DNA from: Cotesia glomerata
Taxonomy: Eukaryota; Arthropoda; Insecta; Hymenoptera; Braconidae
Length of the DNA stretch: 64,000 bases
Assembly: GCF_020080835.1 (NCBI RefSeq)
Contig: NC_058163.1
Coordinates: forward strand, 682,001-746,000
Direction of reading: 5' to 3'
Position 1 is the first letter of the stretch. Every line of letters begins with the position of its first letter. Position numbers and translations under genes: made by a program. The notes under the pieces were generated by a model. It ran no database searches. It saw only the letters and a list, made by a program, of their open reading frames with translations, and was not told the origin of the DNA. This document shows, piece after piece, positions 34,117 to 48,044 of the stretch.

Positions 34117-35217
34117 CGCGTTACTAAAACTATAAGGGCGTATCTCAAAATATACGCTTTTATGGTTCTGCAGAACCATAAGGGCGTATAAAAAATTTTT
34201 TTTTGCTCCAATCAATGTGATAATATTGAAAACATTAACATATATGGAAAAATCGAAAAAAAAATTTTTTTTTTGTGATACGCCCTTATGGTTTTAAGAA
34301 AACATTTTTCTAAAACCATAAGGGCGTATCCTATTTTTTCGGTTTATTATCAATTATAGGTCGGAGTAAGAAAAAAAATTGCAAAGGTGATAGAAATTAT
34401 CACTCCATAACTTAATTTATATCAACAAATATTTATTTGAGTGAAAAAACGAATGAAAAATTAAGAAAAAATAAATTCATAACAACTTGAGAACAATCGG
34501 TATGTCTTCAAGTTAATAAAATTAGCCTCAAAGTTTTTCAAAATTGATTTTTTTTTTACTTCAGATCTATTTACAATTAACAAAAAAGTTTTGTAAGCCA
34601 TTTAGAACTGTAATTTTAAAAAAGTCAATCAAAAAAAACTTTGTTCTTGAGAATTGTTATGATTCTTCAATACCAATATCTTGAAGCAAGTTTGACGATC
34701 TAAATCATTTTTGTACATCAGGCACTGTCCCACAAAATATCATCAGTATTATCAAAGTTTAATTTTCAGCCATGGTCATAGTTTATAAATTTTTTTGTCA
34801 TTATCTAGTTAAATAAAAAATTAAGAAATCTTTTTTTTTACTGTTATAATCTTAGACACAGATGATCCTGATGATAGAGATGGCATTGGAGTAATAACTC
34901 TGATGAATTTATTTTTCCTGAATTTTTTATTAGTTTTCTCACTTAGATAAATATTTGTTGACATAAATCAAGTTGTGGAGTGATATTCTATTATCTTTAC
35001 AATTTTTTTTCTCACTCTGACCCATAATTGATAATAAACCGAAAAAACAGGATACGCCCTTATGGTTTTAGAAAAATGTTTTCTTAAAACCATAAGGGCG
35101 TATCACAAAAAAAAATTTTTTTTTCGTTTTTTCCATAGATGTTAATATTTTCAACATTTTTACATTGATTGGAGCAAAAAAAATTTTTTTATACACCTTT
35201 ATGGTTCTAGTAACGCG
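34117..35217. mobile_element. Foldback element with CGCGTTACTA ends (copy B)
   Basis: Counterpart of 1261-2360 with essentially the same sequence and the same AAAT flanks. Confidence 0.75.
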
Positions 35218-36106
35218 AAATATATTAATTAATTTTTTTAACTAAACATTTTTTTCTAGTATATGGGTGATTCTCTGTAAGGATATTTTTTGCTGTCCCA
35301 GGTATTTTTTTATAAGAAAAATTTTTATTTTGTTACTAAAAAAAATTTATTACGAAAGTAAAAAAACATTTCTATTTAGAGCATTGAAAACTAAAATGGA
35401 ATAAATTTTGGTTTTTTTGCTATAAATTGGTAAACCACCAAAATAACAGTCCCCTGGGCTGTCCCATTCCCAAAATAAAACTTTAAGATTAAATTTTAAG
35501 TTATTCATCCATAATATATAATTTGGTCCATAATGTTTATAAACTTAATGAGTTAACTAACAATCTTCTTCAATAAAAAGTACCGAAAATTAATTTGTTT
35601 CATTAAATTCATTAAACCAAAGTTTGTCCCAGGCATTTTAAGAACAGTCCCCTGCCAGAGGTTCAAAGCCAAAAAAAAATCCAGCGTGTTATTTTACCCT
35701 TTGTAAGGTTTATAAGGACCTAACTAGCCTTGAGTTAATAACCATAGGGCTGTTAGCGCTTTATCGGCATTTTATTTAGTGTCAAAGCACCGTTTGTGCT
35801 GGAAATATGTGTCTGGGCCACTTCAAAACTCAGTCCCCTGGCGACTATTTTTATTTATAATTTATTTATAAAATTGGATCCATAAGTCTTAATATTATTC
35901 TAATTAATGTAAACATTCATTGAGAACTTGAAAAGTTGAATGCATTGAAATAGTTTGCTTGATTTTTCTCAATTTGATAAAAAAAAAAAAAACAGTCCCC
36001 TGTGATGTTATATGGCAAAAGATACACAAATATCGAAAAAGCAAAAATTAATTCGGCTGTTTATTTATTATGATTAAGCTGATAGTTTTGTAGCCCTTGT
36101 TAATTA

Positions 36107-36245
36107 GGTAGATTTCTTTAGAAATCTAACTATTGTAGCCGGTCTCATGTCTTAATTTTAATAAAATTTTGTCATAATATGTTTTATTTCATCGAGTAAT
36201 GTCGAAAAAATAGCATTGGCTCAAAAGTTTATTTATGTATTTATG

Positions 36246-36337
<92 letters not shown>

Positions 36338-37082
36338 ATATAACGCGCCATGTCAGCAGGATTGCGCCCACAGTTCTCAACCGATCTTTATGAAATTTTG
36401 TGGACTTATTCTATGGATCAATACCAAGATCAAGTTCGAAGATGAGCAAAAATCGGCTGGTTAGTTTTCGAGTTGTGGGTGTTTGAAAATTTTTTCATTT
36501 TCAAAAATTTTGAGATTTTGTATATTTTGTGAAAATAATTTTCCAGGTGTAAAAAAGATAAAATCTATCTAATTTATCTTTAAACTTCAGTTTATTACCT
36601 TCAATTTAAACTATCATTTGTCTAGTTTTGATGATTTTTTAATTAATTCTGTGACTTTGAAAATTTGAAAAAAATTTTTCAATGATTGTGTTTCGGCCCT
36701 TTTTCTTCACATAATTTTTAAGCCGTAAAAGATAGCTTAAATCTATCAAATTTTCGTTAAAATTCATATAATTATCTTCAATTTGAGCTATTTTTCGTCG
36801 CTTTTTTTTCAATTTATTTCGTAGTTGGAAAAATTAAAAAAAAAATAAGAATAAATTAATTTTTAGCTTTTATCGTCAAATGACTTTCATTTCTTACAAA
36901 TCCTATTTGTTAGGTAGATGTCTTTGATTATATATTTGTTGTAGTCGGTCTCATATCGTTATTTGCAAAAATATAATGAAAAAAAAATTTTAGGACATGA
37001 CCTAGTCAATTTGATTTTTTTAATTAAATGTTCAATGGATGAAATCTACCTATCCATGTCGGGTATGGCCGAATGGCGTTTT
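36107..37082. mobile_element. GTAGATTTC-family repeat, nested (copy B)
   Basis: Counterpart of 3249-4214. The long T-run after the tail is absent here (GGCGTTTTCTAATA), which is a real or polishing difference between the copies. Confidence 0.6.
36251..36334. repeat. (AT)n microsatellite (copy B)
   Basis: About 84 bases of AT dinucleotide. Its length differs slightly from the ~89 bases of copy A. Confidence 0.95.
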
Positions 37083-37280
37083 CTAATAAAATCAAAAATA
37101 ATTTGGTCGGATAATTTTGTACAGATTTAAGACGTCCTTACAGAGAATCACCCATATAATTTTTATTGACTGCAATAAAACTAAATTTGTTAGTGAAATT
37201 ATAAATTAATTTATTGAACTACATAAAAAAGCAGTTACAAAAATTAAATGCGAGATTTTTAATTAATTATAAATAGCGAA

Positions 37281-37535
37281 TCACTTCGCCATGTTTTCTC
37301 GTTGTTTTTCTGTTTCTTCGTCTCGGGTTTGTCAATAGGAGCGGGTTTGACAAAGGAATCTCCTCGCGGTATTTTTCAGGCATCCAATATTTAAGCGCCG
37401 ACGGAATTTTTATTCCCGTCTCCCGTTTGGTTGACCTCCAAAATTGCGCAAATTACACGTGTTGTCGCACACATCGTTGCATTTAGCATGTGCACGTAAT
37501 CAACAGCTGTGTTCATTTTTTTGGTCTGTCCATAC
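37281..37535 (-). pseudogene. SerRS: Seryl-tRNA synthetase, exon 3 (copy B, frameshifted)
   Basis: Same exon as 4423-4678, with identical splice acceptor and stop. It has three homopolymer changes: one T fewer at 37,304-37,308, one A fewer at 37,352-37,354 and one extra C at 37,422-37,424. The net change is minus one, which destroys the frame. Because copy A reads through, these are probably consensus errors rather than gene decay. Confidence 0.9.
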
Positions 37536-38089
37536 CTGAAAAAAAATATTTATTTGTTCAATTGATAAAAATATTATTTTAAAATTACAAAACTATAAAA
37601 TTATTTAATTAATAATAAATATAAATTATTTTTTTAATTTTATTAAAAAATTCAGTGCAATAATTTATAAATATTTTTTAAATTAATTGTAATTTAAGAA
37701 AAAAAAAAAAATGTAAAAAGAGGCATTTTTAAATTCTGTAAAGTTAAAATTTAAATTAAAAATAATTTTACATACATATTAATGTTTACTTTTGATAATC
37801 ACAAGTAATCTTTCCAACAACTGCTGATAATTTATTCTATTATATTTAATATTATACTGAACTTTTTAATGATTAATTATTATTTAAAGATGCATTACCA
37901 GTAAATGGTATTATTTTTATGATATTTAAATTAGTAGTCACTTTACTATTTTAAAAATTATTTCAAACAAATAAATTTGTTACAGAAAATAGCATTTAAA
38001 ATTTTTATGTAAATTTTGCTATAATTAATTTTCATATTTTTTTTATAAAAATAAAAAAAATTATTATTTATATAACTAGCAACCTTGCA

Positions 38090-39345
38090 GTCACTATGTG
38101 ACTGCCGAGACATGTGAACTACAAATAAATAAAATTTTGCATTATTAAATAATTAATTTTGTTAAATTGCACTGTACTTTCTTAAATATTGATGTTTTTA
38201 AAGATATAAGCTCATCTTGATGTTACACTCATCAAGAGCTTTCATTTGAGTACCCACATGCATTTTTAATATATTTTTCAAATATACATATATATATAAA
38301 TATAAATATATGAAAAATTGATGTTGGGACTCAAATAAAAGGTCTCGATGAGTGTAATGTCGAGGTGACTTATATATTTAAAAATGTCGATAGTACACAA
38401 AGATACAGGGTCTTTACTAAATAATTACTTTTGTTAAATTGCACTGTATTTTCTTGAATATTGACATTTTTAAAGATATAAGCTCATCCCGATGTTACAC
38501 TTATCAAGAGCTTTCATTTGAGTACCCACATGCATTTTTGATATATTTATGATATATACATATATAGTATATATATAAATATATGAAATATATAAAAATG
38601 TGATGTGGGTACTCAAATGAAAGGTCTCGATGAGTATAATGTCGGGATGAGCTTATATCTATGAAAATGTCAATAGTTGACAAAATACAGTGCCATTTCT
38701 TAACTACTGACATTTTTTAAGATATAAACTCATTTTGACGTTATACTCATCGAGACCTTTCATTTAAATACCCACATGACATTTTATATATATTTCATAT
38801 AAGTGGTATTTGTAAAATATATAAATATATATATAAAATATATGAAAAATTAATGTGGGTACTCAAATAAAAGGTCTCGATGAGTGTAACATCGGGATGA
38901 GCTTATATTTTTAAAAATGTCAATAGTTCACAAAATACAATGTTATTACTTAACTACTGCCATTTTTTAAGATATAAACTCATTTCGATGTTACACTCAT
39001 CGAGACCTTTCATTTAAGTACCCACATAGCATTTTATATATATTTCATATATATGGTATTTGTGAAATATATAAATATATAAAATATATGAAAAATTGAT
39101 GTGGGTATTCAAATGGAAGGTCTCGATGAGTGTAACATCAGGAATAGCTTATATCTTTAAAAATGTCAATAGTTCACAAGATGCAATGTTATTTCTTAAT
39201 TACTGACATTTTTTAAGATATAAGCTCACCTCGACATTACACACATCAAGAGCTTTCATTTGAGTATCCACATGCATATTTGATATATTTTTCATATATA
39301 CATATATATAATATATATATATTAATATACATATGTGTATATGTA

Positions 39346-39382
<37 letters not shown>

Positions 39383-39767
39383 TATATATATATAAGTATA
39401 AAAAAATTGATGTGGGTACTCAAATGAAAGGTCTCAATAATGTAACATCAAAATGTACTTATATTTTTAAAAATGTCAATAATTCTCAAAATACAAGATC
39501 ATTTCTTAATTACTGACATTTTTCAAGATATAAACTCATTTCGATGTTACGCTCATCGAGACCTTTAATTTAAGTACCCACATGCATTTTTGATATATTT
39601 TTCATGTATACATATATACATATATATAATACATATAAATATATAAAATATATGAAAAATTGATGTGGGTCCTCAAATGAAAGGTCTCGATGAATGTAGC
39701 ATCAGGATGAGCTTATATCGTTAAAAATCTCAATATTTCTCAAGATACAAGGTAATTTCTTAATATA
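38090..39767. repeat. Palindromic array in SerRS intron 2 (copy B)
   Basis: Counterpart of 5225-6866 with six palindromic units. One AT-rich centre is expanded by a ~35-base TA run at ~39,345-39,380 compared with copy A. That is the kind of change a palindrome centre undergoes in replication or sequencing. Confidence 0.85.
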
Positions 39768-39772
39768 ATTAC

Positions 39773-40530
39773 CTAACAAGCAAACGCCTGGCTTGATAAT
39801 CCAGACAATTACTGCAAGAAACAAGCTCTCTAAAAGCTTTAGATCCCGGAAACCAGGCTTCGAGGTCCAACTTTTTCGAAGCAGCGTGATTCAATGCCCC
39901 CGAAACAATATTAACAATCCTATAAGGAATCCCCAGCTCCTGATAAAACTCCTCTGCATTAGCAATCATCTCGTCCATCATCTCCCAAGATTTATTATCG
40001 TGCGGCGAGGTGAGGCAAAACTGCTCGACTTTATCAAACTGATGAACCCGGAAGATTCCTCGGGTGTTGCGACCATGAGAGCCGGCCTCTTTGCGGAAGC
40101 AAGTCGAGAACCCAGCGTACCTAATAGGCAACTCGCTCTCAGGGATCCACTCGTTGCGGTGAAAAGCCGCAATAGGCTGCTCCGAAGTAGCGATCAGATA
40201 CTTCTCCTCGGTTTCTTCGCTGTCTCCGTCGCCTTTTCCGATCACCTTGTAGAGCTCTTCGTCAAATTGTGCCAGCTGGGCGACCTCCTGCATCGCGTCC
40301 TTCAGCATGAAAAACGGAGTGTCCATAGGCTTGTACCCCTTAGCACTCAGTTTATTGATAGCCAGTTGGATCAGTGCGTGCTTTAAGTGTACTGCCGGAC
40401 CGGTTAAGAAGTACCCTCGGCTTCCGGATACTGCTGCTCCTCTTTCGCCGTCCATTCCGTCGATCATCTGGATTAGGTCGAAGTGAGAGTATTTTTTTTC
40501 CGCTGTTGTGTCTCCGAATGTTCGCTCCAC
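39773..40530 (-). CDS. SerRS: Seryl-tRNA synthetase, exon 2 (copy B, intact)
   Basis: Uninterrupted 758-base exon coding the catalytic domain. It starts at a CAG acceptor with V-E-R-T-F-G-D and ends V-A-G|GTAATT. It contains GSRGYFL, the TSEQP serine-binding loop, motif 2 with its arginine ([20 protein letters not shown]), and [13 protein letters not shown]. It covers residues ~155-407 of a ~491-residue enzyme. This is the intact version of the exon; copy A lacks one base. Confidence 0.95.
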
Positions 40531-40550
40531 CTGGAATTTTTTTTTTTTTT

Positions 40551-40815
40551 AGTTAAATTGCACTGTACTTTCTTATCTATTGACGTTTTTGAAGATATAA
40601 GCTCATCACGATTTTACACTCATCAAGAGCTTTCATTTGAGTACCCACATGCATATTTGATATATTTTTCATATATACATATATATAATATATATAAATA
40701 TAAAAAATATATGAAATATTGATGTGGGTACTCAAATTAAAGGTCTTGATGAGGGGAACATCGGGATGAGCTTATATCATTAAAAATGTCAATAGTTCGC
40801 AAGATACAAAGGTAA
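40551..40815. repeat. Palindromic array unit next to exon 2 (copy B)
   Basis: Counterpart of 7655-7926. Confidence 0.8.
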
Positions 40816-40924
40816 TTTCTTAATTATGTATTTAGAGATAGAGTATTTTACAAATTAATTATAAAAAAAATGTTTTGTTAATTTTACTTATAATTCTTGA
40901 ATATGGAATTTTATTAAAATTTTA

Positions 40925-41640
40925 TTTTTATTCATATCATTCTCACCGATAGTCAATTTATTAAGAGTATTTAAGCTGCATTCGAAAATACTCTATTTCT
41001 AGATACATAATTAAGAAATGACTTAGTATCTCGTGAACTATTGACAATTTTGAAGATATAAGCTCATCTCGATGTTACAGTCATCGAGACCTTTCATTTG
41101 AGTACCCATATCAATTTTTCATATATATTATATATATATATATATATATATTTCACAAATACCATATATATAAAATATATGAAAATGCCATGTAGTATTT
41201 AAATGAAAAGGTCTCAATGAGTTTAACATCGAAATGAGTTTATATTTTACAAAATGTCAATAATTAAGAAATGACCTTGTATTTTCAGAAATATTGACAT
41301 TTTTAAAGATATAAGCTCATCCCGATGTTACACTCATCGAGACCTTTCATTTGAGTACCCATATCAATTTTTCATATATTTTTTATATTTATATATTTCA
41401 CAAATACCATATATATAAAATATATGAAAAATGCCATGTGGGTATTTAAATGAAAGGTCTCAATGAGTTTAACATCGAAATGAGTTTATATTTTAAAAAA
41501 TGTCAATAATTAAGAAATGACCTTGTATCTTGAGAAATATTGACATTATTAATAATATAAGCCAATCCCGATGTTACACTTATCGAGACCTTTCATTTGA
41601 GTACCCACATCAATTTTTCATATATTTATATATATTATAT
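40925..41640. repeat. Palindromic array continued (copy B)
   Basis: Counterpart of 8030-8757: two full units and the half unit cut by the CGCG element. Confidence 0.75.
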
Positions 41641-42888
41641 CGCGTGACTAATGCAAAAAGGGCGCATAATTTTTTTTTTATCACCAATCGACTAGTTGAC
41701 GTATTCTTCGTCGAAAAATCAAGCATTGATTTCCTAAAGCTAAAAGGGCGTATGACTAATTATGCGCCCTTTTAGCTTTAAGGAATTTGAAAATTTTATG
41801 ACCTAAAGCTAAAAGGGCTTATAAATTTTTTTTCTAAATTATTCATTAAAATGCTCATTTTTAGCCTAAAAATTAAAAAAAACGGTAGATTCAAACGAAA
41901 GAGACGTAGTCTAACTCAACATCCACTCTTTTAAAATAAAAATTAAAAATATTTTTAAAAAATTGCAAAATATGCGTGATTGTATTAATTTATTTTTTAT
42001 TTGAAAATTATTTCAATCCCATTAGTTTTCAATTAATTTAATTATCCATTGCTTGTATAAAAATAGTTAAAAATTATTATTTTTCAATATTGTTTAAGTT
42101 CTTAAAAACAGCCGATCCCCTCTTTTTCTCGCGTCACACTCACTGCAAGAAAAAGTACTATCCTCGGTGCATTTAAGATTATAAAGCTATTAAAGTTTTA
42201 TGTTTTCTTTTAATGAAATGACAGTTTTGAGAAAAACACCCCTGCTATACGAAATAGATAATTATAAAAATTTATTACGTAGCAGAGCGTTTTTTTCAAA
42301 ATTTTTCTTTGTCTAGAGGAGAAATATGAAGCTGCAATCGTACGCGAAAAGAACAAGATGACACTAGATATCATCCCGGATTATACTGAGTAAAAAAAAA
42401 TTTCAGATAGTAGTTAATATAATCCAGATTACAATGAGTATAATCCAGATATCACGCAGTATAATCTGGATTTTTTTAGCTACTATCTGAAATTTTTTTT
42501 CACCACAGATATCACTGAGTATAATCTGGGATGATACCCAGTGTCATCTTGTTCTTTCCGTGTAGGGACCGGCTGTTAAGAAATTTTTTTTATTCATTAA
42601 ACTTTTTTATTTTATGTCTTGTGAAGCTATTTATCAAAATTTTTTATAAAAACTTAAATTTTTTTTAGGTGCCCTTTTAGCATTAGGCACTACTTTTTTA
42701 AAAGCTAAAAGGGCGCATGTCTTGAGTTACGCCCTTTTAGCTTTAGGATACTCGAATTTTTTTTTTTACAGATCTTTGTGTTTTGAGCGATTTTAAGAAG
42801 AATGGCAAAAAAAATTTTTTTTATGCGCCCTTTTAGCATGGATCCCTACTAACCTGTAGCTATACGCCCTTTTTGCATTAGTCTCGCG
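41641..42888. mobile_element. Foldback element with CGCG(T/A)GACTAATGC ends (copy B)
   Basis: Counterpart of 8758-10,007, with the nested MITE at 42,341-42,565. Confidence 0.75.
42341..42565. mobile_element. MITE with TACRCGRAAAGAACAAG ends, nested (copy B)
   Basis: Counterpart of 9458-9681. One substitution (ACTATCTGAAA for ACTTTCTGAAA) makes its inner inverted pair more perfect than in copy A. Confidence 0.7.
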
Positions 42889-43090
42889 ATATATATGTAT
42901 ATATGAAAAATATATCAAAAATGCATGTGTGTACTCAAATGAAAGCTCTCGATGAATGTAACATCAAGATGAGCTTATATCTTTAAAATCGTCAATATTC
43001 AAGAAAGTACAGTGCAATTTAACAAAAGTCATTATTCAATAAAACAAAATTCTATTTATCTATAGTTCACAAGTCACGGCAGTCACATAA
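42889..43090. repeat. Right half-unit and outer end of the palindromic array (copy B)
   Basis: Counterpart of 10,008-10,209. Confidence 0.75.
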
Positions 43091-43261
43091 GTGCTATTTT
43101 TACTAATTATTTATTCATTAATTTATAACAAACAAAATTATTTAAAAATTCCATCTTTAGAAGCTCTAAAAACTATAAATGCAATTTTTGAAAATTGATT
43201 TTCCTAGACTTGGTTTATTACTAAAAAAATTTTTTATTTCTTTTAGTTTTAATTTCTTTTT

Positions 43262-44224
43262 AGGAAGATTTCGTAGAAATCTATTTATTACATTGGTCCT
43301 TGTGTCGGAATTAACACGGAATTTTGTCATTTTATCTCTTAAGTAGTCGAGTAAAGCTCAAAATTAGCATTGGTTCAAAAGTTTATATATTTATCTATAT
43401 ATATATATATATATATACATATGTAATATAACGCGGCTTGTGGAAACGATAGTGTCTACAATTCTCAACGGATTTAGATGAAACTCGGTATACATATTAT
43501 TTGGGTAATTAACTTGAACGAGTTCAAAAGATGAGCAAAATCGGTCAATTAGTTTAGAAATGGCGGCCATTTAAAATTTTTCAAAATAGTGAAAATCACG
43601 TCTTTGGTCACTTTATTGATGTATAACTTTTGATTGAACAGAGACAGCTAATTCTTGAAAAATTCATGTGATAGCTCATAAAATTACCTTTAATTTGACG
43701 TATATAACATTGACATTTTGACTATTTTCAGTTATTTTATCAAAGTTAAGAGTGCAACTGAACCATTTTCAGGTAATGTGTAGTACAACCGACTTATGAA
43801 TGTTATTCTATCGAGAATTGTTAACAGACCCTAACGAAATTTAGTATATAGATTCCTAGGATAATTAGCTTGCATGAGCCATAAAATGAGAGAAATTCGT
43901 TAATAAGTTTAGAAATGGTAGCTCCTCAAAATTATCAAAATAGTGAAAATCATGTTTTCGGTGACTTCATTGATGTATAACTTTCGATTGAAAAGAGAGA
44001 TTGCTAATTTTTGATAAATTCATGTGAAGCTCGTGAACTCGCCTTCAATTAGGGGTGTATAAAATTGACATTTTGACCATTTTTAGTTATTTTTCAAATT
44101 TAAGAGTGCAATTGAACCATTTTTAGGCAATGTGTAGTACAACCGACTTATGTACGTCGTTCTATCAAGAATTTCATTCAGTGAAATCTACCTTCTATTT
44201 CGGGTGTGACCGAATGGCGTTTTT
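43262..44224. mobile_element. GTAGATTTC-family repeat, second copy (copy B)
   Basis: Counterpart of 10,386-11,344. A few substitutions separate the two copies here (for example AGGAAGATTTC for AGGTAGATTTC), more than elsewhere in the duplication. Confidence 0.6.
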
Positions 44225-44341
44225 AGTAGATTTTATAAAAATCTAACTATTGCAGCCGTCCTCATGGCGCAACTTTGAAAAAATTTAGTCGTTTTCTGAC
44301 TCAGCTCGACAAACTGAGTCAGAAAATGTATATAGTTCAAA

Positions 44342-44420
<79 letters not shown>

Positions 44421-45848
44421 CATGCATAAAAACGATTTTGTTAAAATAACAAAAGACGGGATAACTGAAAAATACGTTGTGGTAACAAATGAGTGTAGTT
44501 AAAAAGCAACAAATCCATTAGTTGCATTAACAAAATGTTTCAAGTTGTACTAACAAACCAGTTCGTTAAATCACAAAAATCAATTTGTTGCTCTAACAAA
44601 ATCATTTTGTTGCTGTCACAAAATGACTTTGTTGCTGCAATAAAATGATTTTGTTGCTGTTACAAAATGATTTTATTGCAATAACAAAAATTAATTTGTT
44701 GCCAAAATATTTTTCAAATCAGCTATAGCTGATTATAGCATATCTTTAAATGTATTCTTATAAAATTTACTGTAACAAATATATTTGTTACTTCAACAAA
44801 TTCTCTTTGTTATTTTAATAGATTAATTTTGCTGTTTTAACAAAAAAATTTGTTATACCAACTAAAGTATTTTGTCGAATCAACTTAAAGATTTTGCTAT
44901 AGTAACAAAATTGTTTTGTGGTTATAACATATCAATAACTTGTTATAACCTTAATTTTGTTATTTTAACATATAATTTGTTATCGCTATGTCAACAAATT
45001 CATTTGTTACCACAACATTTCTTAGGTTATTTTAACAAAATTTTTTTCTGCGTGTACGATATAACGCGGCTTGTCAGCACGATAGCGTTTTCAATTTATA
45101 ACCGATTCTTCTCAAACTCAACATGCTTTATCTATCGATCAAGACCAAGGTTATGTTCGAAGATGAGCTTAATCGGGCAAGTAATTTGGAAATGACAGGA
45201 TTTTGAAATTTTGAAAATCATAAAAATTGATGTTTTTACTACTTCAACTTGATATAATTAATGATCGAGACAAGATATCAAAATTCGGTAAAATGCATCG
45301 TAAAGCTCTTTTAATAAGCTTCAATTTCCACTACTCAGAAGTGGTAATAGCCTCAATATTACTCCTTTTAGAATTCGTTTAATGAAACAGTTTTACTGTT
45401 GCAGCCGTTTTAGAATTATTGTCTGCATCATAGCTTAATCATGATGTAAATTCAATAATTACGATAATGATTAGTCTTTCGTGTAATGTTTTCAGGTAAT
45501 TCGTCAGTAAATATGTCACAAATTAGTTCTATATATTGTTTTCTGCAATTAAAATTTTATCCGGTTTCAAACATCTGATTGATTTGCAAATTGTTGTTCC
45601 TAAGCAGTTATTTAAAATTTTGTCATTTATAATTCAAATTTTATAATCTTTTCAATTCTTTGAGAAACTTTTTCTTCAAAAGTTAATTTTTTTTCGAAAA
45701 TTTGTTCTAAATAGTTTTTAATTTATTGTTGAATTTTATTTTTAATTCATGAATAAAGTTATACATTATTAGTAGTTATATGATTTTATTAAAAATCAAT
45801 TTTCTTTATTTGAAAAATCTACTTCCATTTCGGCTGCCGAATGGCCTT
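44225..45848. mobile_element. GTAGATTTC-family repeat, third copy with minisatellite (copy B)
   Basis: Counterpart of 11,345-12,970. The AT tract (44,346-44,415) is interrupted by GC, and the self-complementary minisatellite spans ~44,436-45,050. Confidence 0.55.
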
Positions 45849-46105
45849 TTTTTTTTTTTTTATTTATTTATTTATTTACTTATAATTAATTTTTTTAAAT
45901 GCCAAGTTTGCTAACCTTAGCGTCATAATTTTTTAATTTTTGTTACGAATAAATAAAAAAAATAAAATTTATTTTTAAAATAGCACTTGCAATGTTTTTA
46001 AATTTCTAAATGTCAAATATTTTTATAATAATTGAATCATTATAAAACTCCAAAAAATTGGACAGCTGTTTCTTAATTAAAAATCATGAATAAAAAAATA
46101 CATAC

Positions 46106-46567
46106 CCGATTTTCATCTTCGTCATTGCTGACAGGAACAGTACCATCCAAATGATTGCCAACTTCCCTCAATGCAGAATTTCTCTCCAGCTCGACTTTTT
46201 CCAGCTCTTCCTGATTTTTAATGATAGCCTCGTCGATCAGGCTCCTGATTTTCTTGATCTTGAAGACTGTCAGCTCCCTGAGAATATCTGCATTGATGGC
46301 CTCCAAACCACTAACAACACTCTCGGGCAAAGTGTCATCATCTCCGATGGGTTCTTTTTTCTTCATTTTCTCTCCAATAATATTGGAGCACAAGTTTTTT
46401 AATTTATTATAATTGTCCGCACGATGACGGCATTGCCTCCAAGTTTTATCCTTATCAATCACCAGGTTAACCAAGCCGACATCCTTGAACCGCTTTCGCT
46501 GGTTTTCTCTCACCAGCTCGACATTGGCTCCTTTATCTTCACGAAATAAATCGAGGTCCAGCACCAT
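46106..46567 (-). CDS. SerRS: Seryl-tRNA synthetase, exon 1 (copy B)
   Basis: Identical in protein to 13,243-13,704: 154 residues of the tRNA-binding arm and linker, from M-V-L-D-L-D-L-F to D-E-D-E-N-R, then a GTATGT donor (46,105-46,100). No change in a 462-base coding exon argues that the two copies are the same allele or separated very recently. Confidence 0.95.
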
Positions 46568-46572
46568 TTGTA

Positions 46573-46772
46573 TATTTTTTAATTTAACAGATTTATTTTT
46601 CGCGTATGCACGTGGTAAAAATTTTTTAGATAAAATGTCGCACCGTATGTAATAAAAAAATTAAAAAAACTTTGCGACGTCGCTTGTGTTACTGCGCAGC
46701 TATTTCTGCGCATGCTAATGCGCAGCTTTTTCTGCGCAGGTTACTACGCATGCTTCTGCGCAGGCGCGAGAA
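46573..46772 (-). promoter_or_regulatory. SerRS promoter with TGCGCA cluster (copy B)
   Basis: Counterpart of 13,710-13,910. Five TGCGCA cores and one ACGCATGC lie within 46,693-46,768. Confidence 0.55.
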
Positions 46773-47100
46773 AATTTTAAATTCAAAATTTTATTTAAAA
46801 AAAACAAATTAATTTTTTTTGTAAAAATTATTTTTTTTTTTAAATTATTAAAAATGAATTTTTTTGGTAAAAATAAAGTTTTTTTTTATAAAAATTATTT
46901 TTTAAATTATTAAAAATGAATTTTTTTTTGGTAAAAATAAGTTTTTTTTGTAAAAATAATTTTTTTTTAATAAAAATAATTTTGTAAATTATTAAAAATA
47001 AATTTTTTTTTATAAAAATCATTTTTTTTTTTAAATAATTTTTTAAATTATTAAAAATAATTTTATTTTTATAAAAATAATTTTTTAAATTGAAATAAAT
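46773..47100. repeat. Degenerate AT tandem repeat upstream of SerRS (copy B)
   Basis: Counterpart of 13,911-14,235, with small homopolymer length differences. The 60-residue ORF across it is low-complexity. Confidence 0.6.
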
Positions 47101-48044
47101 ATTATTTTTACTAAAAAAATTAAAATAAATAAAAAAAAATTGCTTTTATAATTATTTACAATTTTAAAAAAATTTTCTTTGCAATAATTTATTTAAAAAA
47201 CATTCAGATATTTTTTTTACCAACTAAATAATCTTAAAAAAATTTATCTAATTATTATTTAATGTAATTTTGCATTTTTTTCTTTAAATTAAAATTTAAT
47301 TATTTTTTGAATCAAACCTTAATGCGAAAAATTAAAAAATATAAAATGTGATTTATTTAAGTGAAAAGTGTACTAAATAAATAAATAAATAAAATACAAA
47401 GAAAAAATAAAATTTTACGGTTGATCCACTCGACAACTCTGCTCTTGAAAAGGATTCAATCCAATGGCAAACATTATTCGCGTATAAGATCGATTTCACG
47501 CTTCTAACGTATAGTAAACGCTCTTCGGATCTTGTATCCTTTTTAACTAAGATAAATAATTTTTATTTTCTTTATATTTTATTTCTTTGAAGAGATATTA
47601 AATATTTTTCTGTCGATGATTAATAAATTTTTAAAGTAATTTAATTATAATAATAATTAATTATTAAATAATAAAATAGACTAATGTAGCGACATTAATA
47701 ATGGGTTATTCATTTTTATTAACAAAATGTATGTATCATTTAACAATGAATAGATAATGATGATAATAATTCAAAAATCATGATCCATTTTATTTAATAT
47801 CACCACAAACGATAATTTTATTCAAGAAGAATGTAAATTTTTATCTATTACAAATCATTTGAATAATGGTATATTATCATAATAAATAAAAAATCTCATT
47901 TGTATATTTTACATAAAACATCTTGAAGAAAAAAATTTGAGTGATATTTAAAGTTATCTTTCTCGCTTCAAAAAGTAGGACGTTATTTCGATTTGATTTT
48001 AAGGATAAAATAAAAAAAAATAATTTAGAAATTTTTGAATAGTT
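47101..48044. other. AT-rich intergenic sequence (copy B)
   Basis: Counterpart of 14,236-15,163. Nothing recognised. Confidence 0.4.

Larger units (their letters stand above)
35260..37158. mobile_element. Element with TATATGGGTGATTC inverted ends (copy B)
   Basis: Counterpart of 2403-4300, with the nested GTAGATTTC repeat (36,107-37,082) and (AT)n tract (36,251-36,334). Confidence 0.7.

Noticed and set aside
46840..47022. K/F/I-rich 60-residue ORF
   Set aside because: Low-complexity translation of the AT tandem repeat upstream of SerRS.
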